Source: Epiperipatus broadwayi (taxonomy: Eukaryota > Onychophora > Udeonychophora > Euonychophora > Peripatidae). From it: 64,000 nucleotides of DNA. A program made the translations under genes and the position numbers. The stretch's first letter is position 1. Each line of letters starts with the position of its first letter. Positions 12,374-24,716 of the stretch are shown here, piece by piece. The DNA lies in NCBI GenBank assembly GCA_028023455.1, contig JAQFVV010006825.1, forward strand, positions 124,001-188,000. Reading direction: 5' to 3'. Below the pieces are notes generated by a model. It was given only the letters and a program-made list of their open reading frames with translations. It was not told the DNA's origin and made no database searches.

Positions 12374-12500
12374 AATTAAAACAGGCAAAACTCTCTATAC
12401 GTATTGCCACTCAGTGATATACATTGAGATTTTTGCCTCTTTTAATAACAGTTAAGAGCCAGCATAAGAAATGATGATCATGTGAAGTTTATTGGCTTAC
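12374..12500. repeat. Short foldback remnant of the GGCAAAACTCTC repeat family
   Basis: ATTAAAACAGGCAAAACTCTC is followed about 35 bp later by its near mirror GAGATTTTTGCCTCTTTTAAT. Then comes the family tail, with an AGCATAAG block and a TGATCATGTGAAGTTTATTGG block. The same start and tail occur at 41.0-41.3 kb and in the 50.6-52.5 kb array. This copy has lost nearly all of the core between the inverted ends. Confidence 0.7.
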
Positions 12501-13687
12501 AAATGAAATTACTAAAAAATCAGGTGAACAAATATTTGTCCATATTTATGGCATATATCTATAAGATGGATTGATTCTCAATTGAGAATACTATACAAAC
12601 CTCAAAAATTTAAAATAAAAGTTTATTTTTGAAATAAATAAAAACAGAAAAAGTAATATTTTGATTCATGAACACTTTTACATCAGATATCATAATAAAG
12701 CAAAAACACGATGAACAAATGTAATTTCTTTTTCAAATAAATCATTAAAAAATTTATTCTTTATTTGCATTTTTTCCAATTCTTTTTAATCTATTATCTG
12801 ATAGTTTGACTTATCTAGACATTTCCTTTTGTAAAAGAAGTTGAATTGCTAAAATATGAGGTGAATTTATTTGTTATTGATTCTCCACCATATACGAATT
12901 ATAAATACAAAAGAATTTATTCTCAACTGTGTATAAAATATAAATATAAAAGATTTGGAGTTCTACCATAAAAGTTTCTCCTTAAAAATAATATCAATAT
13001 ACAAATAATTAAGATAAATAATATAATATTTTATCCCTTTTATATCAGACATATAAAGCAGCATATAAAAATGGCACATGTTTATTAGCAAAATTTTTTG
13101 CCACATATACAACCTATTTCTTTTTTTATAATGAACAAAATGCAAGAAATATATTTTTTTACTTAATTTTTTTTTTAAAAAAAAATTGCTAATAAATTAC
13201 AATAATAAATTATGTATTAACATTAATCTTTTTAAAGCAATATTCATTAATAAAAAAAGACTAATGAGTTTATTGCTTTGGTGTTTATAAGAAGATTGAC
13301 TGTCAAACTTGTGAGCACCAAAATTGGACCTGGGACATCCTGATCTCACATTAGACACTCTAGAATATGTAAATATGCAACTTTTATTATCTAATTTTCT
13401 TCCAAATATGTAAAATTTTCTGCAACAGATGTAATGCAGTTTTTTTTAATAATGTAACTATAAATATTAAATTTAAGTTTATTTTTATTTAATTAATTTT
13501 TGTTATTTAATAAATTGAATCGAATCTAAATTATGCTAATATAATAAAGATTATATTTAAAACAAAATAAAAATATTTACTAATAAATTATGATTATGTT
13601 TCATTAATATTATTTAAAGTTAATTTTTTATGTAATTATCAATCTTTTATAAGCAACAAGTTCAGAAATACTTTTACAGCATTTCCC

Positions 13688-13690
<3 letters not shown>
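12501..13690. other. AT-rich non-coding DNA
   Basis: Low-complexity AT-rich sequence. The 60-codon frame on the minus strand at 12,963-13,145 has no recognisable features and is expected by chance at this composition. Confidence 0.6.

Positions 13691-13768
<78 letters not shown>
13691..13768. repeat. (TA)n microsatellite
   Basis: An almost pure TA dinucleotide run of close to 78 bp. It abuts the left side of the next foldback element, consistent with such elements targeting TA repeats or seeding them. Confidence 0.95.
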
Positions 13769-13771
<3 letters not shown>

Positions 13772-13801
13772 AATAAAGTTTGATATCTGTATTCGTTTCA
13801 C

Positions 13802-14060
13802 AATATATGTAATATACAAATCAATATATATATATCAAAATACAGTACAATTTATATAAATTATATTCTTTTAGAAGTACTTTCGACTATACACTTTGTA
13901 GTCTTTATCAACTATATAACGTTGATTATTCAATGTTATATAGTTGATAAAGACTACAAAGTGTATTGTATAGTCGAAAGTACTTCTAAAAGAATATAAT
14001 TTATATAAATTGTACTGTATTTTGATATATATATATATTGATTTGTATATTACATATATA
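13802..14060. mobile_element. Near-perfect foldback MITE, ~260 bp
   Basis: The left arm, from AATATATGTAATATACAAATC through AGAAGTACTTTCGACTAT to the centre near 13,929, is mirrored almost base for base to about 14,060. The loop is only about a dozen bases. The AGAAGTACTTTC and TTATCAACTATA blocks place it with the elements at 6.3 and 47.3 kb. The arms differ by very few bases, so it is younger than its relatives, or the palindrome has been homogenised. No coding capacity. Confidence 0.85.
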
Positions 14061-14704
14061 TATAAATTTCAAATCTAGAAAAGAAACTAAAAATTTATTT
14101 ATTTAAGAAGATTTTTATTGATGTTTAATTTTAATGTAAATCCACATTACACACAAGCACATAAACACACACACATTAATACACATATCACACAATAAAA
14201 ATAGAATTAAAACATGAGCTAAGTACATATAAGAGAAAGACCCCTATCCTCCATCTTTTCAGATAATGTTTGTATTATATTATTATAATCATATATTTGT
14301 TTTTATAATCAGAACATTTACATTTACTTAATCCAGACTCAATTAAGATTTTTATCTTCCAACTGATAATAATTAGATATCCATTTTTGATTAAGATTAG
14401 CTACTATCTTCATTAGGTGACAGTTTTTATTTGAAAAAAATAATTAATTTACTTGAGAAATGAAAAAAAATAAAATTTCAACCACCAGGTTCAAATCCCA
14501 TGTTGTGGTATAGCAAATGAATACATTAACAATGATACCAAAAAATCTTAATAAATAAGATATTAAAAATGAAACCAATTATTATAAAACATCATTGTCT
14601 TACAGGGTTAAGTACTAAAGTATAAATATTAATTCTTATTAAACACAATGTCAGCATGCAATATGTAAATAATGTGATAATCTTAGTACACACACCATGA
14701 ATGA
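14061..14704. other. AT-rich non-coding DNA, possible SINE B box
   Basis: A GGTTCAAATCCC block at about 14,489 resembles a tRNA B box but has no convincing A box, so it is at most a worn SINE head. Rest is low-complexity. Confidence 0.4.
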
Positions 14705-15003
14705 TTAATTTATTACAAGAGAGATCTCTACAAATCTAAATGCAAGATTTGGCTTTATAAAGATAAGAGTGGCATCTTATCTTCAATCTATTTTTCTAAA
14801 TCAAAAGATTTCATGATTGTTAATGTTTAACAGAAATAGTGGACTTAATCAGTGAAGAATTTATTAGCTTCACACTCCCAAATCAAAATGCTTTAGATTT
14901 GCCTATATATTTAAAAATAGGTTGAAGATAAGAGGCCGCTCTTATCTTTATAAAGTTGAATCTTGCATTTAGATTTGTAGACATCTCTCTTGTAATAAAT
15001 TAA
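14705..15003. mobile_element. Inverted-repeat MITE, ~300 bp
   Basis: TTAATTTATTACAAGAGAGA at the left is mirrored by TCTCTCTTGTAATAAATTAA at the right. Arms of about 90-100 bp share AAATCTAAATGCAAGAT and the TTTATAAAGATAAGAG block in inverted order. A roughly 110-bp unique centre separates them. No ORF. A non-autonomous DNA transposon unlike the GTACTTTC family. Confidence 0.8.
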
Positions 15004-16186
15004 GTACAAAAGTATATAAAATTGTAACAATATGAAACTGGGAATGGTGTTAGAGAGGCTTTATTATGCTCTATGAATTGAGGTATCACATTGTAAATGT
15101 GCAAAAGGATAATGAGGAGTGAGAGTGCAATGTTTCTTCTTCAGTAGTCTTATGAAATTTCAATACACCAAATCACAGAGTGTATAGAAAGATTCTCTTA
15201 CTCAAATGTTCCATAAGTTTGCTACATCCAAATTGTAACAGAACAAAAGAAGGTTTTTAAATTAGACAATAAACAAATGAGGAAAGAGAAACTTGATCAT
15301 TTATATTTCAAATTCTAATGATAATTAATATGAGGAATAACTAGCTCTTACAATAATATCTAACAATTAAAGAAGTCAAACTCATAATAATAATGAAAAG
15401 AATATGACCAAATTTATTATCTCTATATAGGAAATCTCTTACTTCAGGGTTTAACATTAAAACATATTAATGAGTCTTGAGATTACATGTGCAATATGAC
15501 AAGTTTACTATCCCTCTACCTTGTAAATTTCTTACATCAGGATTTAACATTAACTCATACTAATGAGACTTGGAGATTATGTGTGGAATATAGTTCAGAA
15601 ACAAAAGGAATATTTTATTGCATGTGGACTATATTTAAAAACCAAACTAAATATAAAAAACTTATTTAATATCTTAATTCACTAATCTTCAGTAATGTAA
15701 ATGTTCATTAGGACTTACACAAGTAAACAACATAGCATTTCAATATTCTCAGAATAAAATAATTTAATAAAAGCATGTATTGCACTATGACCCACACATA
15801 TAGATAAGTGATGTAATTTTAAATAATAAAAAATATACAAAGTCAAACTTTAAATAAAACAATTGGTTCATATTTTATTTATGATATATTAGAGAGTGGC
15901 AACAATGAAATAAAATAACAAAGCAAAAATATCTGTTTCATCACATTGATTCATAAAGCTTATATTGAGTACCATTTGTTATTGGCATATTTCTTTAAAT
16001 TGCATTTAAATAAAAAATGAAGACTATGTCATATGACTGAATTAAATATAATAATAATGATACTACTTATTTAACACTCAAGTAACTTGAGATCAGTATT
16101 CATTCTTTGGGGAGAATTAAATTAACATTTCAAATAAAAAAATATTTTTATTTTCAAAATTGTATCACATTTATACAATGCTAGAG
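15004..16186. other. AT-rich DNA with a 93-bp imperfect tandem duplication
   Basis: At about 15,409-15,594 two adjacent ~93-bp units share AATTTCTTACATCAGG-like, TTTAACATTAA and TAATGAG-CTTGAGATTA blocks. The open frame at 15,487-15,669 spans the second unit and is not convincing as a gene. Remainder is unremarkable. Confidence 0.5.
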
Positions 16187-16757
16187 ACAGCATCTTACTT
16201 TTCACACCTTGATTGTAATAATTAAATAAGATTTAATGTAAACTTTAAATTAAACACAACACAATGTATATGTAAACAAAAGGAGTAAATCATCCTTTCC
16301 TAAGCTGTGGTTTAAAAGCATTCTATATGTTGAACAAAGAATAAAGACTAGAATAAATCCAAAATGTGAATCAACATATTCTTGATGCTTTGTTCAACTT
16401 TTAGAGTGCTTTTAAATCATAACATGGACTGGGTAATTTCCTCCCTTTGTTTACATATACATTGATCTATGTTTATGTTTCAAAGTTATTTTATTCATTC
16501 TTTGAAAAGAAAACCTTGGTTACACTTATTTACTTTTTTTACAACATTAATTAAATCGTAGACACTAGATACAACAAATCAATAAAAAAACAGATATTAT
16601 TATTGAGGAAAGTGTATCATGCTATAGTTTTGAAGATTGAGAGTCTAGACCAGGTTTCCATATATACCTTGTATTGATTTATGTTTAATTTAAAGTTGAT
16701 ATATTAAATCTTGTTTAATTATTACAATCAAGGTATTAAATGTGAGATGCTAAATTG
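16187..16757. mobile_element. Inverted-repeat element, ~570 bp, asymmetric
   Basis: AGCATCTTAC and CTTGATTGTAATAATTAAA on the left are mirrored by TTTAATTATTACAATCAAG and GTGAGATGCT on the right. Inner blocks are also inverted: ATGTATATGTAAACAAAAGG near 16,264 with TTTGTTTACATATACAT near 16,447, and TTGAACAAAG near 16,331 with CTTTGTTCAA near 16,390. Relative to the left arm, the right side has about 190 bp of extra sequence between its inner and outer blocks. It is either a nested insertion or two superposed palindromes. Confidence 0.65.
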
Positions 16758-19700
16758 AGCCTAGTATATATAATTATTGGCAGAAGGCAGGGAAATTTAA
16801 ACAGAATAGCTCTTTGTGTTAAAAAGTTTGCCAATCCCTGTTCTATACTAGATTCATATTTTTGTACATTATTCTCTCAACTACTTTATTCATCATTTCA
16901 ATATTAAGTTAAACATTTTTATTGCAATAAATTAATTTTTTTTTTTTGCATAATTTCAAATAATAGTTAATTTTATAAATAACAGATTACATTTTTTTTA
17001 TCCAATGAGTAGAGTGATGCATTAATTAACTTGTGTTTAATACGAATGTGAACGAATAATATTCACAGTTAAGATATCCCTTATATTTATTTTTGTTATT
17101 TCTATCTTATATATTCAAAAGGATATAAATTAAATATTTTGCATTTTCCCACAGATCTGAAATCAAATAGTTTTCAGTCTTCTTGGGTTAATATTTCCAA
17201 GAGAGTTATTAGATGTCCAATTTCAGCAAAAATTTCAGAGAATTTCAACTTAAAAAAGAGTGATCTGTAACATATATAAAACTTTGATAAAATTTTTTTT
17301 GTTTCCTTAGTTTTGTACACAATAAACGAAAAGCTCTGGGTTAATAAAAGACTGATAAATAAATAAAGATAGGGTATATATATATAAAGTAGACATATAT
17401 AGATGAACAGATAGAAAGGAAGAACAAACAATTCCAAGTTGACAGTCTGGAGCAATAAGCAACTTAAATCCTTAAAAAATATTTTATAAATATTTAGATT
17501 TAAAGTAATTTATTTTCTTGATATCTTAAAAAATGTCTTTGATTGACAACTTTCTTAGATTTTTGAAATTAGCCTAGAGATGTGCTTAAAATAACCCGGT
17601 AGTATAGAAGAACTCAGTTACTACCTTTTTTAAATTAAATAAATTATAAGACAAAGTATTTGATTAATGAAAAGATTTATTCAGTTATATCACAATTATT
17701 GTAATAACAATGAACAAAAGTTAACAAAAGAAAACAATAAAATATTTTCAGGATAACCATATTTGATTCTTCCAATTGTGAACAATTTATTATTTACAGT
17801 TGATTATCTTTCAATTAAATAAAATTATCAGATCTGCTTTAAATTTCCCATAATATGCATGCAAGCGTTATTTAATCACAGAGATTCAAATGATGATGAA
17901 AGATATTTACTTTACAAAAACTCATAATTTAATTGGTTGTTATGTATTCCAGGTTAATAGATTTTGCTTAATGATTTAGGTAATGCATGTGTAAAATTGC
18001 ATTTAAAAGAATCATGTATGCATGAAATTTTCAGTTAATAAATCATATTATTACAATATGATTTATAAATAACAAACGTTCTGTGGTAAGTATGCATAAT
18101 TGTATCAAGAACGTTTTGCAACAGTATATTAGCAAAAAAGAAACTCATTCATATAATGATGCTTGATGAACTTCACTTATGTCACACATCATCAAATATT
18201 CTTCATGTTCTGGCCAGTTTGATCAAACATTAAATAGCACTCAATAATATTTGCGTCTACAAAGATATATATTTCTTGATTTATAGTTATGACATATGAA
18301 GAGAGTGAGTTATTAAAACTTATTGATGAGAAATCTTTGCCTTCCAATAAGCATCATTTAAATATGTAAGTAGAGGAATTTGAACTCAGGATTTTTCCGA
18401 CTATTTATCCTCATTCCATCTCAAGCAACCAGTATGCATGATCACACATGTAAAAAAGTTACATGATCTCCAATACACGTACTTTTGCAGAACCAGAACT
18501 CAACAGTTGGGTCAGATCATAATCTTACACACATTTAAATATTTAGAAATAATGAAACTACTTCATATAAAAGTGGAGAAAAGTTATCTGAAAACAATAC
18601 ATATTTTGCTGCTTCACTTAAATATAAATAATGTTATTCCTTCTCCTTTATTTCATGGATTCAAAATGAGTTAATATGAAGAATATTTCACTTGTAAATT
18701 TTAGAAATACTCAGGCAATAAACTATTTATACTTTTCACAGCTTGCTGACTGTTTTATCAATATGTGCAATAATTTATAATTTTTTGAAATGGTGCCCTA
18801 AATATAGCTAGCATATACCTCCACCACTTTCATTATATACAAACAATTTGTTCTTTCATTTTCTGTAGATAGAAGGTGCTATAATTTTACAAATATATAC
18901 AAACATATTTGAATAACATATTAATATAACTGTTAAATACCTATTTCTAACATATGCTTCAACTGAACAAAAGTTAAGCTTATGAATAGTTTTTTTAATG
19001 TACACTTGCCTGAATTAATTACTATTTATATAAACTTGTTTATCAAATAAAGTTGTATCTTAAAATAAATCTAATTTCATTAATCATTATTAGGAGTTTG
19101 AATCATATCATCAGTAATAAATCTATTTATATCAAAAACAAATTATGCTATTAAGAACATGCTGCTAATGACTAATAAATTTGGTTACATTTGTAATTGT
19201 TTTTACTTTGGAAAGAGACAAGAATTCTATATTTTCATTAAATAATTTGTTTAAATAGAAAAAAAATGTATATACATTTATACCGATTCTTGATAACATA
19301 TTCAAGACATAGAATATATATACTGTTTATAAATTCCAAGTAATTTTAATAAAATAATCACTTATAAAAATTCTGAATGTTTACTCTTACTGTTTGTCAG
19401 ATTTGTTTATTTTGATAAATTTTTTAACAGTAAAATGTTTAAAAGTTAAAAAAAAACTAGTGATGTTTAATTATTCAGCTTCCATTCATATTATTACTTT
19501 TAACTATTTTAAAAAAATATATATAGAAAAACGCTTTACAAATAACTTTAATAAATATTTCAACAATAACAGTGCATGTTTTTTGAATTAAATAGCAATA
19601 GGTTAAATTCTATTTCATGAATTTAAATTGCTAATGTTAAAAAACACAAGTTTCAAATTTTGACAAAACATTGATATCCTATAGATTTCAATAAAAATTG

Positions 19701-19907
19701 TTAGATGAATTTTTTTTCCCACAAAAATATGTTGTCCCTTTACTTGATGAATATATTTTTTAAAACCTATAATGTTCATGTTTTGATTTAGAAATTTCTT
19801 TGCCCACAGGTCACAGCTTCATTTCATTAATCTTTTTTTTTGACTACTCATAATTTACAAAAAAATATCTGTTTGAAATATTTTTCAAAAAATAATTTAA
19901 TCAATAT
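16758..19907. other. AT-rich non-coding DNA
   Basis: No gene. A worn tRNA-like block (GAGTTCAAATTCC read on the minus strand) lies at about 18,366-18,435. The 93-codon minus-strand frame at 17,174-17,455 and 78-codon plus-strand frame at 18,438-18,674 are hydrophobic or low-complexity translations of AT-rich DNA and resemble no family I know. Confidence 0.55.
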
Positions 19908-20632
19908 TTGGTATTTGTGAGTTTTTAAGCAAACCAAGATGGTACTCTGAATTTTTGATAAATATACAGTTTTGAGAACCATAATCTACTGAAGTTGTGT
20001 TAGTTGTTAAATAAAAACAAATTTAATAAATCAATTGTTAAATTAAAAAAAAAATCGGTTAAATTTCATTACAAAGCTTTATTTGAATCTTTTTTTTTTT
20101 TATTTATAATGAGAAAAGTAATAAGACACTCTTAACATTGTCTGTACTTTGGTTCAATTCAGCATGTTTCTTTTTGTCAGAAGTTTTTTTTTTTTTTTTG
20201 GTAAATTGTCATTATGATAATGTTTGGGATCTTCCTGTCACAAAATGTGTTACTGTAGTCTATTTCAAAGGTACAGGACCCTGTCCTTCCAAAAAGGGTG
20301 AGTTAACGGTCACAACATGATTGGATACTTCCAATATGAATAAAGTGTAAATATTGTATTTATATATATTTTTTCATTTTCTGTTATAAGTCCTCCCCCC
20401 CCCCCCCCAAAAAAAAAATAAACTGTAAATATTGTAATTAATTTTTTGACAATGATTTCTTTTTTTAAAATGACAATAATAAAAAATGAAATGCAATTAT
20501 TAAATATGACATTTTAAGTACGTTTTTTAGCAGGCATTTTTTTTTGTAAATATTTTGCCTTCCCCCCAAAACTGTAGATTTTTCAAAAATATGGGCTGCC
20601 ATCTTGGTGTACTTAAAAACTCACAAGTACCC
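19908..20632. repeat. Inverted repeat with ~70-bp arms around 590 bp
   Basis: Left arm (19,908-19,976) runs TTGGTATTTGTGAG, AACCAAGATGG and ACAGTTTTGAG. Its mirror is at 20,566-20,632. The interior holds a G/C-richer patch around 20,240-20,310 and a C-run followed by an A-run at about 20,395-20,419. It is probably an internally deleted DNA transposon. The 60-codon frame at 20,138-20,320 carries a poly-Phe run from a T homopolymer and is not credible. Confidence 0.55.
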
Positions 20633-21409
20633 AATAGATAGGTATCCAATATTTTCTCAATTATGACAAATTATGTCACTAATTTAGTGATAAAGTAAAA
20701 TTCAAACATATATATATATTAAAACATAAATGCTATCTTTCCTATGGTAAAACGAGTAGGAAAATTTTTCAGTTTGTTTTTAGAAATTTTTTTATTTGAG
20801 AATAGTAATGTTATGCATCATAAAAAAATAGATTCTTTAATATAACTCTGTTAGTGTTCATGATTTATAACAACATATACTAAACACAGAAAATAAAACA
20901 TTGTCTTACTTGGGTGTTTAATAGCAAAACAAATCATAATAAATTCATATATATATATATTTAATCCTGGGTAAGACTAGAGAAAAAACTCTATTAAATT
21001 TAAACTTGATACATTTTTTTTTAAAATTAATAAATATTTTATTGTCTAGCAATTAAACGTATAAATAAAACTTTGATAAATTAATACAAAAACAATGAAA
21101 AATTTTCCTTGCAGAGATATGATTGTATTTTATAAATTTTAAAAATCTATATTAATCTTTATGCACATACTATTATTTTCCATTAATTAACTTTTCTTCG
21201 CTTTTTTAACATTAGGCAGACTATTTCTCAATTATAATCCCCCTCCCCCCAAAAAAAAGTGAAACTGGGAACAAAAAAAAATCGCATACATTTTTAAATA
21301 CATTTAAGTGAGAAGAAATTTTCAAAAGGTTTACAATGTCAACACATATTTGCATGAATATGAAGTATAAGTTCAATTTTGCAAAAAAAAAAAGATTATA
21401 TATATATAT
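20633..21409. other. AT-rich flank ending in a TA run
   Basis: Low-complexity DNA with several TA and homopolymer tracts. It ends in an AT dinucleotide run immediately before the LTR, which is the insertion target of the following element. Confidence 0.6.
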
Positions 21410-23498
21410 TGTAGCAGGAACTGGGTTCAAACCCTGTTACAAAAAGGGAATGAAAATGTAGTTTGTAGATAATTTTTTTTTATTTATAGATATATTATTA
21501 GTATTATATAATTATTTGTAAAAGTCGCACATACCAAGCGCATGTGTATTTGCTGGAATGAGGGGTGTGGGCATATATTATGAGTGGCATACGTATATGT
21601 AGGTAAATATTATTGTTGAAAACAAGAAAGTAGAAATTTAGAAGACTTTAAAGCAGGGAAAAAAAAATTCTTTTGTAAGTATAAACTTCCTGAATGAATT
21701 GGACAAACGGATCGCATTGTTCAATAAAAAGAAAGAAAAAAAAGAAAGCAAAATCCAACTGCTTGAATGGATATATTTTTTTTGTGTGTTTGTTTTAATT
21801 AAATGGATTTTTCAGAAATAATTTTGATTAAAAATCAAAAAGAAAGAAATATGAACATGGAACGCCATTAGTTATTGAACTATTTTCGATCTCTTTTGTT
21901 TGGTTAAAGTTGACAAAAGGATTTGTAATTAAAAGTTCAGGAATTTAAAAGAAAAAAGAGATAAGTAAAAGTCAAGATCGCTAAGTGGTTTTCCTTTTGT
22001 TTGACATTTTTATAAGAAAATCTATTTTTAAAACAAAGGAATACCAGCGATCAGGATAGAGGCAACTGGGATTGATTAATTAATTTGAAAAAAAAATGGA
22101 CAGTTGAGCTCTGCTAGTCTGACGTGTAAAGAGTGCAGATATTCTAAATTTTTATTGAAGAAAATTTATTAGGAAAAGCTGTTACAATAGCTGAAAAGTG
22201 AAAAGTTGGAGCAGTAAGTTGTGTGAACTGAACTACATATATGAGTGACCTCATGGATTGCATGGGGTAGAATCACCATCGTGCCTGGTCGGTGTTCGGA
22301 CTGCAGCCATTTTAATATGCCACATCAATATATTCCACAGTTAACATCTCTAATTGCCCTACATAACTAAAGCTATTTGAATCTAGTGTAAATCGTATGC
22401 TATTCCGGAATTAAGTGGAAAGAAAAATGAACCGAAGATTGAAGACGCCACTTTAGAGGGACTAAAGGAATGAAATGTTAAGTGGAAGTGTTGGACACCA
22501 TATTTGCCTAGGTAGGATCCTCGGAATCATTTTGCGAGTGCACTTGGAAACACATATGCCAGTTATTCAGATTATACTATACCGGTAAATATACACTTAT
22601 TATGCCATTTTTAATGTTTAAAGTTAATCCAAACTAATTGCGAAAATATTTTGTAATATATCTGTATTATTGGATATTTTTTTTATTGTCTTCTCCTTAA
22701 TAATAATTCATTAAAAAAATATTTATTATATGTATATGTGTGCCATTTATTGAATGTGTTTTTTTTTTGAATAAGTAATAGCAGATCTGTAATTAAATTA
22801 TTGATTTAGTGTGATACATGTTAGAGAATTTATATGTTCCAAAATCTTATACACGTGCATGCTGGTGTGAATTTAACGATAATTTATAATGAGACAGATT
22901 AGATAGAAAGATATATGAGGATTGTAAAAAGGTTTAGTTTAAATTTTAATGGGGAATAAAAGAGAATATAGAGATATAGAAAGAATTGAAATGAAATTTT
23001 GTTCACCTTCATTTCTTCTCCGGCGCAAGGTGCTACCACCCCTGAGCATTAAGACGGGCAACTAATTAAAAGGCTGAATCAAATAAATATTTAATAGGCC
23101 CTACGATTCTTGTATATAACAAGATTGGTGCTTGGCAATGAACAAAAAAAAATATACATTGTCCATAAATGTAGAGGTCTAATTAAAAGTTACGTTAAAG
23201 CTGGGAGGGTTCAATTTCCTTACCTGATATGTATGTGTTTTGCCGTCAGTTGCTTCACTTACCCCTTTGAATGACCCAAAGTTTGGAAAAACCTCTTATA
23301 AGGGGTGAATGACTTAACTTGTTTTCAGGAACACTTCGTATGGGAAGGACCTTTAGTAATACATCTGTGACTGTAACAATTCACCCTCGGAAAGAATAAC
23401 TGTAGAAAAGTTAGTTTGATAAGGATAAAGGTTTGAATTCAGCTGAGTTAAAATATTTTAAATGTAAACATACACTAATGATGGTGTAAATTGTTTCA
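21410..23498 (+). mobile_element. 5' LTR (2,089 bp) of rearranged gypsy-like retrotransposon
   Basis: Begins TGTAGCAGGAACTGGG and ends TGTTTCA, giving the usual TG...CA ends. It is repeated almost base for base at 26,659-28,744. It is followed directly by a PBS-like sequence. Both outer LTRs are flanked by AT-dinucleotide runs, so the exact target-site duplication cannot be read, but both flanks are compatible with an insertion into (AT)n. Sporadic single-base differences from the 3' LTR indicate moderate age. About 2.1 kb is long for an LTR. No long ORF lies inside; the open frame on the minus strand at 21,221-21,430 crosses the boundary and is spurious. Confidence 0.9.
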
Positions 23499-23519
23499 TT
23501 GGGCTCCCAATGACGGGGC
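23499..23519 (+). promoter_or_regulatory. Degraded primer-binding site
   Basis: TTGGGCTCCCAATGACGGGG follows the LTR end. The better preserved copy at 25,987 reads TTGGCGCCCAATGTGG, matching the lysine tRNA (Lys1,2-type) primer complement used by many retroelements. This copy carries mutations in the core and would prime poorly. Confidence 0.7.
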
Positions 23520-24712
23520 TTTTGAAGAATGGAGAGCAATACGGTGAATGCAGCTGAAGGATATAAAGGGCGCATAAATCAAAGGGAGAATACATTTTTT
23601 TTAAAAAAAAAAAAGAGAGGAAATATAGTTGTTGTTTTTTTAAGTGTAAAAATTAGTGCTGTTCAGCTAAATGTTTTTTTCTTGAAAGAGAAAAATAATA
23701 ATAGAATTTAATGGTAGATAGACAAATAGGGCAAAAACAAAAAAGGGAAAAATAATAAATACTACATGGAGAAATGGTTGGGGGCTGGGGCACTGAACCT
23801 GGCACATATTGTTAGTCTCACTAGAAAGTAATATAAAGTAAAATAGATATGATAATAACAAGATTACAGGAGATAAAGGAGATGGAAATGAAGGTATTTT
23901 GAAGAGAGCCCAAGGGAACAAATAAATAGTTTACAAAAATATTTTAGGAGATATGGGATACCAGAGGAATGCAAAATAACCTTAGTGCAGGCCCACCTTC
24001 AAGGATATGCAAAAATGTGATGGGATTCTATGCTACATCAGCCCCAAACATACCAGAAGTATGAAATAGCTCTGAAGAAGATGTTTTGGAATGAGGAACA
24101 GCAGGAGAATCTCAAAATGCGAATCATCTATGAGAAGTTTTCGGAAAAAGGGAAGGAAAATTACATAGTTTTTCAGACGACAGGTGGCCATACTGAAGAC
24201 ATTAGAGTGTGGTAAACTATCTGAAAATCAGATAGTAAAAAATGGTGTGTCAAAATTTGCCGGTAGAAATAAGATGCAGAATGGGAATTAAAAGGATTAG
24301 GTTAGCTAAAGAAATTGACAAAATATTAAGTAAAATTGAGGTAGGTGAACAGATGAGGGAGATCGAAGACAGAAGATTTGGGGATAAATGCCAAACCGAT
24401 ATAGCAGAGGAAAAAGGAATTGTACACTTGGAAACAAAGAAACATATTGGGAATTTGGTATGCTCATAGGAAGATAGGGTTCCTCAATATGCCAAACAGG
24501 AATGCCCAAAGATTCATATGGAAATCAATCAGAAATAGAAACCCTCATCAATTCTGGAAGTCAAATTTCTGTTATGTTAGAAACACTATATCACAAACTG
24601 ATAAAGAAACAACCTGGAATATGGACCCTTCCACTGAAGGCTACACAGGTGATGATGGCAAACAATAAGAGGGCCAAAGTAGAACCTAAGCAGATATGGG
24701 TAGACCTATAGA
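23520..24712 (+). pseudogene. Gag and protease relic of LTR retrotransposon
   Basis: Translated pieces in shifting frames give a retrotransposon Gag-like series. From about 23,940 there is a GIPEE / AHLQGYAK / WWDS-type stretch, then the open piece 24,030-24,215 with QPQTYQKYEIAL and WNEEQQENLKMRI. A further open piece at 24,242-24,469 contains LPVEIRCRM and LAKEIDKIL. At 24,502-24,711 lies an aspartic-protease-like segment, LINSGSQISV, where the catalytic D of the D-S/T-G triad is N. Stops and frameshifts separate the pieces, so no Gag or protease can be made. A zinc-knuckle-like Cys motif around 24,420 is too damaged to be sure. Reverse transcriptase and RNase H are absent: coding similarity stops at about 24,712, where the truncated middle LTR begins. 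Assignment to Ty3/gypsy rests on Gag style and on the integrase tail further on. Confidence 0.75.
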
Positions 24713-24716
24713 TAAA

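Noticed and set aside
13628-13819. 63-codon open frame with alternating Tyr-Ile
   Set aside because: Direct translation of the (TA)n microsatellite.
17174-17455. 93-codon hydrophobic minus-strand frame resembling membrane segments
   Set aside because: Phe/Leu/Ile/Tyr runs arise from AAA, TAT and similar codons in low-complexity DNA; no start context or homologue recognised.
20138-20320. 60-codon frame with a hydrophobic stretch like a signal peptide
   Set aside because: The hydrophobic run is a poly-Phe from a T homopolymer inside an inverted-repeat element.
24306-24509. 67-codon minus-strand frame
   Set aside because: Antisense shadow of the gag relic.
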